Assembly: GCA_023623175.1 (NCBI GenBank)
Contig: JAMNXU010000006.1
Location: 35,943 to 99,942, forward strand
Source: Bacillota bacterium
GTDB taxonomy: Bacteria > Bacillota > Clostridia > Acetivibrionales > JAMNXU01
Direction of reading: 5' to 3'
Length of the DNA stretch: 64,000 nucleotides
Positions within the stretch are counted from its first letter, which is position 1. Each line of letters starts with the position of its first letter. This document shows positions 1-7,814 of this stretch, piece by piece. The translations under genes were made by a program, and so were the position numbers. The notes beneath the pieces are model-generated. The model worked only from the letters and a program-made list of their open reading frames with translations. It did not search any database and was not told the origin of the DNA.

Positions 1-189
1 AACGGACTCAATTATATAAAGGGCTCTATTGAAACAGTATCGGGCAGGATAACTGTCGAATTAACCAAAAATGACGCTTCTGCAGACTGCCGTATATTAA
101 TAGACGGGTCAACTGATGCGATCTTTGAATATAACGGGCAATGCCAAAAACTCGTTAAAGGCGAAAACCGCTTTAGCATAAGGCTTTAA
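1..189 (+). CDS. C-terminal end of a glycosidase-like protein (possibly GH78 alpha-L-rhamnosidase), 5' truncated by the window edge
   Basis: An open frame runs from base 1 to a TAA at 187-189, giving 62 residues with no start in the window. The segment is rich in beta-strand-like alternation: a K-G-S-I-E-T turn, then G-R-I-T-V-E, a charged loop, and a final I-D-G-S-T-D-A-I-F-E-Y. This resembles the terminal beta-sandwich that closes GH78 rhamnosidases and related glycosidases, where a GxIxTxxGxIxV strand pair precedes an I-P-x-G-T-x-A stretch. The family call is a pattern match on a short piece and could be wrong; that this is the end of a real gene is more secure, since codon use is normal throughout. 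Confidence 0.45.
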   Translation, partial: NGLNYIKGSIETVSGRITVELTKNDASADCRILIDGSTDAIFEYNGQCQKLVKGENRFSIRL

Positions 190-254
190 GCTGTAACAAG
201 AATTATAACAAGAATAAGGTGAGACGCAGGTACGCTCCCATGAAAAATCCCCGG

Positions 255-1073
255 CTAAAGTTTCTGACAGGCAGGACATATGTAGGATGATGTGCTGCCT
301 GTTTTTATTAACGCTATCTTTTCACCACAAACCGGGCATGGCTGGTTTTCCTTGTACCCGACAAGAAATTGATCCAGCGTGTAGCCTCCCTTTCGCCCGA
401 AGAAATCTTTCTCATACCCAAACGCGCCCTTTTCCCGTGAAAGATTTAGTATGTACATTATACTTTCATAAAGACGCCTGATATCATCATCATTCAATTC
501 CGATATTTTCTTTTGGGGATGCAGGCGAGCCTTGAACAAAATGTCGTGCATGTACATATTGCCAATGCCGCTGACATTCTTTTGGTTCAGCAAAAATGCC
601 TTGACCTGTGTTTTTTTACCCTTCAGGAGAGATGAAAAATATTCAGGAGTAAATCTTTCATCATAAGGATCAATCCCGATTTCTTTTGTATTTGGCTCCG
701 ATTCCAGTTCACCATCAGATACGAGAAAAAATCTTCCGAACCACCAGAAGCGGATTGTGTAACCGGTACCATCGCTGAATACAACTCTTACCTGGAACTT
801 TCCGGCCTGGTTTTTAATATTGTCAAAATAAAAAACATCTGCGCCCATACCAAGGGATAATAGAATGTTTTCTCCGTTATTAAGCTTCGTGATAATCCAT
901 TTCCCCTTATAGCGAACATCCTCAATTTTTGCGCCGGTTGCCCGTTCTTGAAACTCATGGGGCGGAAGGTTAATGCATTTTTCCTGCAACAGGGTAACAG
1001 ATTGAATGGTTTTCCCAAGCAGGGTTTTTTTCATTTGTTCCGCAAGCAAAAAAATTTCAGGCAGTTCAGCCAT
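255..1073 (-). CDS. Fpg/Nei-family DNA glycosylase-like protein with non-canonical N-terminus
   Basis: This 272-residue protein has the Fpg/Nei layout: N-terminal MAELPE, a beta-sandwich with the R-x-K-G-K-W strand near residue 56, a helix-two-turn-helix whose GIGNMY core contains the DNA-binding Asn, and a C-terminal zinc finger (CPVC ... CPAC, C-x2-C-x16-C-x2-C). Family members excise oxidised bases and cut the strand using the N-terminal proline as nucleophile. Here the residue after Met is Ala, not Pro, and the zinc-finger Arg usually just before the last Cys pair is not evident (S-S-Y). Glu3 is kept. It may be a glycosylase of altered chemistry or a binding-only paralog. The start follows GGGGAGAAAAGGTA. 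A Nudix gene lies 75 bp upstream, consistent with oxidised-nucleotide handling. Confidence 0.85.
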   Translation of the reverse strand: MAELPEIFLLAEQMKKTLLGKTIQSVTLLQEKCINLPPHEFQERATGAKIEDVRYKGKWIITKLNNGENILLSLGMGADVFYFDNIKNQAGKFQVRVVFSDGTGYTIRFWWFGRFFLVSDGELESEPNTKEIGIDPYDERFTPEYFSSLLKGKKTQVKAFLLNQKNVSGIGNMYMHDILFKARLHPQKKISELNDDDIRRLYESIMYILNLSREKGAFGYEKDFFGRKGGYTLDQFLVGYKENQPCPVCGEKIALIKTGSTSSYICPACQKL

Positions 1074-1148
1074 TACCTTTTCTCCCCTTTTAGTTCATGC
1101 ACCTTATAGTTCATGCAAACATTCGTTATTATTCCAATCAGATATTCA

Positions 1149-1547
1149 TTATTTTTTCAACCAATCATCCATTATTTTTTCAGCAATCAGGACATCGGCC
1201 GGCAAAAGCTCAAATTTCAGCAAATCAGCTATCTCAACCCATTTGAAATTATCATGCACGGACATCCGGATTTCCCCGCCTGTTATTGTGCAATAATAGG
1301 CAATCAGGTTAATGCAAATTTCACCGTAATCGTAAGTTACTTCTGCGCAAAATCTGTCAATGGAAACATCTATGTTAAGCTCCTCCTTGAGCTCCCTGGC
1401 GAGGCAATCCTCGGGGGTTTCGTCATCTTCAATTTTCCCTCCGGGGAACTCCCATCCCCCGGCGAAATTTTCCTTTGGTGCACGCCTGGTGATTAATACT
1501 TTGCCATTATCCAGAATGACTCCTGCTGCAACTTTAATTCTGTTCAC
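1149..1547 (-). CDS. Nudix hydrolase, MutT-like (8-oxo-dGTP diphosphatase type)
   Basis: About 132 residues with a complete Nudix box: G-G-K-I-E-D-D-E-T-P-E, then R-E-L-K-E-E-L-N-I, matching GX5EX7REUXEEXGU. It is preceded by the usual A-G-V-I-L-D-N-G-K-V-L-I-T-R-R strand and W-E-F-P-G. MutT-type enzymes hydrolyse oxidised nucleoside triphosphates to monophosphates in the cytoplasm; exact substrate cannot be told from sequence. The frame opens at a TTG at 1562, but a GTG at 1545-1547 sits behind GAGAGGTG and gives a normal N-terminus, so that start is preferred. It follows the short DUF1700 gene directly and precedes the Fpg-like gene on the same strand. Confidence 0.9.
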   Translation of the reverse strand: MNRIKVAAGVILDNGKVLITRRAPKENFAGGWEFPGGKIEDDETPEDCLARELKEELNIDVSIDRFCAEVTYDYGEICINLIAYYCTITGGEIRMSVHDNFKWVEIADLLKFELLPADVLIAEKIMDDWLKK

Positions 1548-1571
1548 ATTTTCACCTCTCAATAAAATATT

Positions 1572-1778
1572 TCACATCCCTTTAACGACGCCACTCTCAA
1601 ATTGAGAGGCAATTATCACGGGATCACCGAGTTTCGCAGCGATTTCTTCTTCTGAAAAACCATCTGCCATTTTGAAAGCAAAGTGTTGTTCATACTCACT
1701 AATAATTTCTGCAGCATCGGCGATATTTTTTCTTTTGAGTTCGTTCGCAAGCTTTGACAAAAATTCATTCTTCGTCAT
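1572..1778 (-). CDS. Short DUF1700/HAAS-domain protein, C-terminally abbreviated
   Basis: A 68-residue protein starting M-T-K-N-E-F-L carries one helical HAAS-like domain: residues resembling the Y-E-Q-H-F and G-F-S-E-E-E-I-A-A-K-L-G-D-P motifs that recur in DUF1700. These proteins are usually PadR-coupled membrane proteins in which this domain is followed by several transmembrane helices. Here translation ends right after the domain with no membrane segment, so it is either a minimal stand-alone form or a truncated remnant. It overlaps the end of the PadR gene by 14 bp, indicating translational coupling and a joint regulatory job. Confidence 0.65.
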   Translation of the reverse strand: MTKNEFLSKLANELKRKNIADAAEIISEYEQHFAFKMADGFSEEEIAAKLGDPVIIASQFESGVVKGM

Positions 1779-2097
1779 TATTATCATCATCCAATAAAGT
1801 TGCTATAGCCTGAGCAAATTTCAGGTATTCTGCCTTTTCTTTCTCGTAAATTTCCCGTCCAAGCTTTGTAAGCGAATAGTATTTGCGTGGTGGTCCTCCG
1901 CTTTCTTCCTGCATATATGTAGTCACCAGACCTTCGCTTTTTAATTTTCTTAAAATTGGGTAAACTGTACCATCCGCTATGCTTATATAATTGGACAGAA
2001 ATTCGGATATTTCATACCCATACCAGTCATGCTTTTTCAGCAGCGACAGCACACACAATTCCAGTACACCTTTTTTATATTGCGTATTCACAATCAT
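1765..2097 (-). CDS. PadR family transcriptional regulator
   Basis: A 110-residue protein with the PadR winged helix: K-G-V-L-E-L-C-V-L-S-L-L, then H-D-W-Y-G-Y-E-I, then D-G-T-V-Y-P-I-L-R-K-L-K-S-E-G-L-V, and the wing P-P-R-K-Y-Y-S-L-T. The length fits the short PadR class lacking a long C-terminal ligand domain. Such proteins usually repress their own operon and an adjacent transporter or membrane gene. It overlaps the DUF1700 gene downstream, a common pairing in Firmicutes. The upstream 180 bp contains repeated TCAGTAG motifs that are good candidates for its operator. Confidence 0.9.
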   Translation of the reverse strand: MIVNTQYKKGVLELCVLSLLKKHDWYGYEISEFLSNYISIADGTVYPILRKLKSEGLVTTYMQEESGGPPRKYYSLTKLGREIYEKEKAEYLKFAQAIATLLDDDNNDEE

Positions 2098-2111
2098 CCT
2101 CCATCATTAAT

Positions 2112-2164
2112 AATCAGTAGAGAATTAAATCTACTATTGAATAATATTCAGTAGTGAATTAAAT
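2112..2164 (-). promoter_or_regulatory. Candidate PadR operator: direct and inverted repeats upstream of padR
   Basis: Two near-identical 17-bp direct repeats (TCAGTAG, then A or T, then GAATTAAAT) lie at 2114-2130 and 2148-2164. Between them an inverted repeat pairs CTACT (2131-2135) with AGTAG (2150-2154). They sit 15 to 65 bp upstream of the padR start, where autoregulatory PadR sites normally lie. Assignment to this PadR is inferred from position only. Confidence 0.5.
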
Positions 2165-2282
2165 GTCAAGGCACTTTATAATCTTTCTATCAAGTGTCAC
2201 TAAACTCAACGATTATTAAATCCTAACGTATTATTATATTAATATTATCATATTTAACCGCATCGCCGGCATAAGCCAATAT

Positions 2283-3140
2283 TCAATCATTTTGATATTT
2301 AGACAGATATTTAATAGCCATAAATCCCAGTGCAAAGGAAGCTATGGACATAAGAACAAAACCCGTCCACCAGGCCGCATTTGTCTCTTCAGGCATTGCG
2401 GGCAAAATTTTGTCGCGGAAAATCTCGGCAGTGGAGCCGATTACAAATCCTATGATCATCCAGTAAGTCTGGTAAGGGAATGTATTTAAAATCCATTCGA
2501 TTGGCTTTGTAATCAGGAAAACCCCGATTAACGTCGCAATTCCAATAATTGCGATGTAAACGATGTCGAACTTCGTTATCGCCGCAAGCATGGCATCATA
2601 CATACCGAGTACCAGCAGCATATGGGAGGTGCTGATGCCCGGAAGCACCAGGGCAAGGGCAATTACAACACCGGTGATCAGTAACATCAAATAATGCACA
2701 AATCCCGAACCAATGCTGACATCGATGCTTCCTGCCGGAATAAATCCAATGGACACTACGATAAGCATGCCCAGCAGCAAATAAATACCCGAAGATATCC
2801 TGAATGAAGATTCCCTCGTCTTCCTATACAGTGAAGGAATGCCACCGACTACCGCACCAAGGAAAAATACGGATACAGGCAGCGGGAATCTTTCCAGCAT
2901 CCATTTAATCAAAAATGAGAGCGTGCCGATACCAGCCCCGGCTCCAATACAAAACTTTACCAGGAACAGCGTATTGCCCTTAATGTCCTTTAAGAAATTG
3001 CTGATTGAACTAATGAGCCTGTCATAAATCCCCAGCAGAATGGCCATCGTACTGCCACTCACCCCGGGAACACTCATGGATGAGCCAATGAAATATCCTT
3101 TCAGCATTATTGATAAGTCGTCTTTAAAATTGTTCTTCAT
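2283..3140 (-). CDS. DUF368 membrane protein, polyprenyl-phosphate (C55-P) translocase family
   Basis: A 285-residue polytopic membrane protein. The DUF368 hallmark is seen twice: V-P-G-V-S-G-S-T-M-A-I-L-L-G-I-Y-D near residue 23 and L-P-G-I-S-T-S-H-M-L-L-V-L-G-M-Y-D near residue 165, indicating an internal duplication with inverted topology. DUF368 proteins have been shown in other bacteria to recycle undecaprenyl phosphate across the cytoplasmic membrane (PopT), supporting cell-wall and glycopolymer synthesis. Function here is by family membership. It is a single-gene unit, separated from its neighbours by about 140 and 180 bp. Confidence 0.85.
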   Translation of the reverse strand: MKNNFKDDLSIMLKGYFIGSSMSVPGVSGSTMAILLGIYDRLISSISNFLKDIKGNTLFLVKFCIGAGAGIGTLSFLIKWMLERFPLPVSVFFLGAVVGGIPSLYRKTRESSFRISSGIYLLLGMLIVVSIGFIPAGSIDVSIGSGFVHYLMLLITGVVIALALVLPGISTSHMLLVLGMYDAMLAAITKFDIVYIAIIGIATLIGVFLITKPIEWILNTFPYQTYWMIIGFVIGSTAEIFRDKILPAMPEETNAAWWTGFVLMSIASFALGFMAIKYLSKYQND

Positions 3141-3263
3141 TGTTCTTCATATGCGCAGATATAACCGGTTAAGGCGCATTCTCCTCCTTAATCCATGCCC
3201 ATTTATGAAAATTATAGCACCGTGCATATGATATGTAAATTGCCGCAGCTGCATTTCCCAAGG

Positions 3264-4847
3264 TTAACTTAAACAGGCAACACATCGTCCCCCGGCTTCA
3301 AGGGTTGCGACACGGTTTCGCCCGCCGGCTTTTGCCCTGTACAGGGCGTTATCCGCTCTTTTCAATACTTCCTCAATATTGCTTATACAGCCGGACTTGC
3401 CACAGATTGCCGCCACTCCGATACTTACGGTAAAACAAATCTCCTGGCCTCCGTAAATCACTTTTCTCCCGGCCACAGTCTCCCGGAACCGTTCCGCTAT
3501 CTTTACCGTGTCCTCGAGGGAAGTGTTCCTTAAAATCACGGCAAATTCCTCTCCGCCTATGCGGCCGGCTATATCAGATTTGCGGAAACTCTTTGCAATA
3601 ATCTTTCCTATTTCACGAATCATTTCGTCCCCCGCGGCATGCCCGAAGGTATCGTTGATTAACTTGAAATTATCCAGATCCATGATCAATATTGACAGTT
3701 CCTCATGGTTGCTTTTGGCCAGGTCAAATTCCCTGTTGGCCAAATTCATGAATTCCGCGCGGTTATACAGGCCGCTCAATGAATCCGTTGTAGCCAGGAT
3801 TTTCAGCTTTTCCTGGATCTTTATTTCTTCCGTCACATCGCGGATAGATTTAAGCATGCTCATATTCCCATACCGGGAATCTCCAAGGGACACCACGTCA
3901 ATTTCGTAAAAACGCTCTTCCCCGTCAATCACAAGGGAAAATTTACAGTTGTCCTCGCTTTCAAATATCTCCAGCAATTTGGGCTCGCACTTCAGAACAT
4001 GTTCAATGGGACGGTTGCTCAATGTAATGTTTATTGCCTGAAAAAACTTCTCCGCAGCCTTGTTGTAATCTATTATCCTTTTTCCGGGTCCCAGCACCAC
4101 CATGCCATCCAGGTTATTCTCAAATATCGTCTCGCGGGCCAGGGTTCTTACTTCCAAAAAATCGTATTTCAGAATGCCGTAACTTATGATAATCAGGGAA
4201 ATGGGAACTACCAGGGCGGAATAATCTATCCTGTGCTCACTGTAAGTGAAAATAACCAGCACTATACCAATGAGAGGGATCAGGGAAGCAAACAGGAATA
4301 CAGTGAAATGGGACTTGGTATAGCCGGCCTTGTTCTTCAGGTATCCTGTTAAGTAAATAATAACGGTAAGAAACAGGCACAATATCGTGTAGGAAATGTG
4401 AATATAATACCAGAAACCTCTTTCCATGTAGAGGGATTTGTAGCCGAAAAACTCCCTTACTTCCCAGCCTTTATAAAAAAGATGATGCCACTGATTTGTA
4501 AGGCGTATAAAGAAAGTCAGCACAGGCACGGAAAATAATAAAATCCCCATGGGAAGTTTCAGAAAATAAATGGCTTTTGTATAAAGAAGCGCCACCAGCA
4601 TCCATAATACCGAAATAAAAGGCAGTCCTATGTACTGGACCTGGTTCCAGAAAATCATCTCCTGCAGATCGTTGCTGTTTATAATCATTATATATCCGAA
4701 CAAGTAAACACTCAGAAACATAACCATGACAGAAAAAGCTTTTCTATAGCTTGTCCTGCCCTTGGAAAAAAAGTAGGCGGCAAAAAACTGTGTCAGTATA
4801 ACTGCAAAAAACAGGTAAAGGCTTATCGCGGTTATTATTACTTTCAT
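3264..4847 (-). CDS. Membrane-bound diguanylate cyclase: 7TM sensor + PAS-like + GGDEF
   Basis: A 527-residue protein. Residues 1 to about 225 form seven hydrophobic helices like the 7TM region of histidine-kinase-type sensors. Residues about 235-345 look like a PAS-like domain ending in D-V-T-E-E-I-K-I-Q-E-K. Residues 350-515 are a GGDEF domain with D-L-D-N-F-K-L-I-N-D and an active GGEEF at 431-435. The product-binding I-site RxxD is present as RKSD (422-425), exactly five residues upstream, so cyclic di-GMP feedback inhibition is expected. The enzyme makes c-di-GMP from two GTP at the membrane; the signal sensed is unknown. It ends with an unusual Cys-containing tail (R-C-V-A-C-L-S). Confidence 0.9.
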   Translation of the reverse strand: MKVIITAISLYLFFAVILTQFFAAYFFSKGRTSYRKAFSVMVMFLSVYLFGYIMIINSNDLQEMIFWNQVQYIGLPFISVLWMLVALLYTKAIYFLKLPMGILLFSVPVLTFFIRLTNQWHHLFYKGWEVREFFGYKSLYMERGFWYYIHISYTILCLFLTVIIYLTGYLKNKAGYTKSHFTVFLFASLIPLIGIVLVIFTYSEHRIDYSALVVPISLIIISYGILKYDFLEVRTLARETIFENNLDGMVVLGPGKRIIDYNKAAEKFFQAINITLSNRPIEHVLKCEPKLLEIFESEDNCKFSLVIDGEERFYEIDVVSLGDSRYGNMSMLKSIRDVTEEIKIQEKLKILATTDSLSGLYNRAEFMNLANREFDLAKSNHEELSILIMDLDNFKLINDTFGHAAGDEMIREIGKIIAKSFRKSDIAGRIGGEEFAVILRNTSLEDTVKIAERFRETVAGRKVIYGGQEICFTVSIGVAAICGKSGCISNIEEVLKRADNALYRAKAGGRNRVATLEAGGRCVACLS

Positions 4848-5217
4848 AAAAGTACCTCAAGATAAATTTATGAAATAAGTTAATGCAAATGATCAATACA
4901 ATATCATAATTAATATAATTAATACAAAAAAGCAGCACAATTTTTAATTATACAAATACCAGCAAACAATTCTTTATTAATATATAAATAAACAGCACAA
5001 TTTTCAAATAAAATTAAACAAATAAACAGTTCATACAATCAATGAAAAAATCAAACAAACAACTTTAATATAATAATTGTATCATTTTTTATACAAATTT
5101 GTCCCAAAAAAAATTAATACAACTAAGAATGTTAAGAATAACCTCGAAAAAATTACCTCGCGCTTGGCAGGCTGCTTCCCGGCACACTTTTTGGAAAGTT
5201 TATCAGGCGTGACGCGG
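4848..5217. other. AT-rich intergenic region without a gene
   Basis: About 370 bp of very AT-rich sequence upstream of the diguanylate cyclase. Loosely repeated blocks beginning AGCAGCACAATTTT recur near 4931, 4961, 4991 and 5024 (roughly 30-bp steps), which would place a degenerate repeat array ahead of the cyclase start. No convincing ORF or RNA gene was seen. Confidence 0.5.
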
Positions 5218-5309
5218 GTGACACGGGGACGGTTCTCCTGTCCCGCATTGGGACACGGGGACGGTTCTCCTGTCCCAATTTGGGACAAGGGGACGGTTCT
5301 CTTGTCCCA
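5218..5309 (+). repeat. Dispersed hairpin repeat block A (three units)
   Basis: Three tandem units of about 28 bp at 5218-5246, 5250-5277 and 5282-5309. Each runs GGGACA, C or A, GGGGACGGTTCTC, then C or T, TGTCCC, so the ends form a GGGACA/TGTCCC stem. The same unit recurs in six other blocks up to 23.7 kb. This is a REP-like element of the type mobilised in trans by Y1 (RAYT-type) transposases; no such transposase is in the window. Confidence 0.9.
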
Positions 5310-5392
5310 TTTGGCAAATTATAGTTAATGCTCATGGCTGAGTACTTCTTCCTTTTGATAGGAATTGCTTCATGCACAAAATTTTTATCCTT

Positions 5393-5509
5393 GGGACACA
5401 GGAACCGTCCCTCTGTCCCTCCTCAGACGCAGGAACCGTCCCCGTGTCCCACCAGGAACGTCCCCGTGTCCCACCCAGGTTGGAATCGTCCCTCTGTCCA
5501 ACTAGTGTC
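5393..5509 (-). repeat. Dispersed hairpin repeat block B (four diverged units, opposite orientation)
   Basis: Four partly degraded copies of the same unit read on the minus strand: GGAACCGTCCCTCTGTCCC and relatives at about 5393-5419, 5426-5450, 5451-5473 and 5480-5509. Blocks A and B thus face each other across about 80 bp, immediately upstream of the glycyl radical enzyme promoter. Confidence 0.85.
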
Positions 5510-5519
5510 ACATTTCAAT

Positions 5520-5548
5520 TTGTATATTATAATGTTATACCATATAAT
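5520..5548 (+). promoter_or_regulatory. Probable vegetative promoter of the glycyl radical enzyme operon
   Basis: TTGTAT (5520-5525), a 17-bp spacer and TATAAT (5543-5548) make a near-consensus sigma-A promoter, giving a start near 5555 and a short leader before the AAGGGGATC ribosome binding site and ATG at 5604. Confidence 0.55.
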
Positions 5549-5603
5549 ATTAATCAGTTAATCGAAAGCCTAAATACCTGTTGTCCTAAAAGGGGATCAA
5601 AAT

Positions 5604-7754
5604 ATGGAGTTTTATGCCGTTGCCAACCAAAAAAGACCTGTCAGATTATCCCGGGAAACGCGGGAATTTGCCTGGGAATCACTCATGGGAAAATATGGCG
5701 ACGAAGCCATGGAAACACCTAGCGTTTCGCTGGACCATATTGCTGGATTTGATAACTTATCGCCATTAAAACAATATGACATAGCTATAAGCGAGATCGC
5801 GGAAAAAGCCCCCATTCGCATTTGCAAAAACGAAAAAATCAGCGGCGCGGCTACTCTGGGTGATGCGATCCTGCATAGAGTTCCGGCTTCGCGAAACGGT
5901 AAAACGCTGTGGCCCTCCGTCAGCCACCTGACCCTTGGATTTGACAAAGTGCTGAGAATAGGAATCAACGGCATTGAGAAAGAAATTGAAGAACATCTCA
6001 AAAACAATAATGTGCCAGACTGCCAGCGGGAATTTTATGAAAGCCTGAAAAATACCATATCGTCATTGCGCTTGTGGCATGCCCGCTATCTCGATGCATT
6101 AAAAGAAATGAATTCGCCCAACTATACTGTCCTGAAAAATGTTCCCTTCGAGCCTCCCGGAAGCTTTCATGAAGCAGTGCAGAGTCTGTGGTTTGCATTT
6201 GCTTTTACAAGGCTGACCGGGAACTGGTCAGGGATCGGGCGGATTGACCAGATGCTCGGAGGTTACCTGAAATCGGATTTGGATTCAAAGCTTATTACAA
6301 TTGATGAAGCGAGGGAGATTCTGGCCCACTTCTTTATTAAGGGCTGCGAATGGATCCGCTCGGCACCTCCCAGGGAATCCGGCGATGCCCAGCATTATCA
6401 GAATATCATATTATCGGGCATTGATGAAAACGGCAACGATGTCACCAATGATGTAACCTGGCTGGTTCTCGATATTATTGAAGAACTGGGTATCAGCGAT
6501 TTCCCCGTTTCCGTAAGGGTGAACAGGAACACGCCGGACAAACTTCTCAATCGTATCAGCGAAGTTATAAAATTCGGCGGCGGAATAATAGCAATCTATA
6601 ACGAAGAATTAGTTATTCAGAGCATGATTGATTTCGGATATTCGCTGGAAGAGGCCCGGAGATTTGCAAATGACGGCTGTTGGGAAGTGCAGGTGCCCGG
6701 CAAAACATATTTCACATATATCCCCTTCGATGGTTTGAAGGTATTGCTTAACACTTTAGGCATTGACAGTACAACGTTCGGGGGTACAGGCGGTTTAAGG
6801 AACGAGTATAAAAGCATGGACGAACTGTACCAGGCTTTTCGGGAAAATTTGAAAGCCACTGTTGAATCCATATACTCCATTACCGTCAAATCAAGGCTGC
6901 AATTCAACGACCGGCAGTGGAAATGGAAGACGAACATTCCCTGTACCGTTGTTTCTCTTTTTACGGAAGGCTGCATTCAAAACGGCAGGTCTTACTTGGA
7001 AGGCGGTCCGGTATATAATGTGATTTCGCCGCATATCGGCGGAGTTGCCGATATTGCCAACAGTTTGTACGCTATTCAAAAGCTTGTGTTTGATGATAAG
7101 CTCATCAGCTTGAATGAACTTACAGGTATCCTGGAACGCAATTGGGAAAACAATGAGGTTTTAAGGCAGATTGCCCTGAACAAATACGAATATTACGGAA
7201 ATGACAACGATGAAGTCGATGAATATGCAGCCAGGATACTCGATGATTTTGCGGACATGGTTGAAGAATTGAACGGACGCTGCCCCATCAGTTTCCCTCC
7301 GGGGGTATCCACTTTCGGCAGGCAGATCGAATGGGCGAAATATCGCTCTGCCGTTCCGTTCGGAAGGAAAAAGGGCGAAATCCTGTCAGGAAACTCTTCC
7401 CCTTCTCCCGGGACTGATTATAGGGGCGCTACCGCAATTATTAAATCTTATTGCAAGGCAAACCTTGCCAGGTTAACCTGCGGCTCCGCCCTCGATATTG
7501 TGCTCCATCCCTCATCCGTTGCCGGAGAAAACGGTACGGTCGCCATAACAAGCCTGGTCAAAGGTTTTATATCCCTCGGCGGCTTTTTCATGCAAATGGA
7601 TATTGCCAACACGGATGTTTTCAGAAAAGCCCAGGAAAATCCCGAACAGTACAGGACATTGTCCGTACGGGTTTCAGGCTGGAACGCGAGGTTTGTGACA
7701 CTGGACAGGGATTGGCAGCAGATGATCATCGAGCGGGCGGAACAGGGCATTTAA
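5604..7754 (+). CDS. Glycyl radical enzyme of pyruvate-formate-lyase superfamily, substrate unknown
   Basis: A 716-residue protein. The C-terminal glycyl radical loop is R-V-S-G-W-N-A-R-F with the radical Gly at 692, and the active-site Cys is at 359 in F-A-N-D-G-C-W-E-V, so both catalytic residues are intact. The Cys-x-Glu arrangement (Glu361) is typical of dehydratase and other eliminase-type members, while a Trp in place of the usual Val/Ile and the R-V-x-G-W loop differ from the classical R-V-x-G-Y. It is shorter than most dehydratases, which have 780-850 residues. The activase follows 60 bp downstream. Oxygen-sensitive radical chemistry on a small polar metabolite is expected; no known subgroup (PFL, choline lyase, glycerol, propanediol or hydroxyproline dehydratase, arylacetate decarboxylase) could be assigned. 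Confidence 0.9.
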   Translation: MEFYAVANQKRPVRLSRETREFAWESLMGKYGDEAMETPSVSLDHIAGFDNLSPLKQYDIAISEIAEKAPIRICKNEKISGAATLGDAILHRVPASRNGKTLWPSVSHLTLGFDKVLRIGINGIEKEIEEHLKNNNVPDCQREFYESLKNTISSLRLWHARYLDALKEMNSPNYTVLKNVPFEPPGSFHEAVQSLWFAFAFTRLTGNWSGIGRIDQMLGGYLKSDLDSKLITIDEAREILAHFFIKGCEWIRSAPPRESGDAQHYQNIILSGIDENGNDVTNDVTWLVLDIIEELGISDFPVSVRVNRNTPDKLLNRISEVIKFGGGIIAIYNEELVIQSMIDFGYSLEEARRFANDGCWEVQVPGKTYFTYIPFDGLKVLLNTLGIDSTTFGGTGGLRNEYKSMDELYQAFRENLKATVESIYSITVKSRLQFNDRQWKWKTNIPCTVVSLFTEGCIQNGRSYLEGGPVYNVISPHIGGVADIANSLYAIQKLVFDDKLISLNELTGILERNWENNEVLRQIALNKYEYYGNDNDEVDEYAARILDDFADMVEELNGRCPISFPPGVSTFGRQIEWAKYRSAVPFGRKKGEILSGNSSPSPGTDYRGATAIIKSYCKANLARLTCGSALDIVLHPSSVAGENGTVAITSLVKGFISLGGFFMQMDIANTDVFRKAQENPEQYRTLSVRVSGWNARFVTLDRDWQQMIIERAEQGI

Positions 7755-7814
7755 CATGTGGTATCAGGTCACCTGCAAAATACACGCTTATACTAATTAA
7801 CGCGAAAGGGTCAA

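Noticed and set aside
5218..5309. Insertion sequence ends
   Set aside because: Tandem hairpin units without any transposase ORF between or near them; better described as REP-like repeats.
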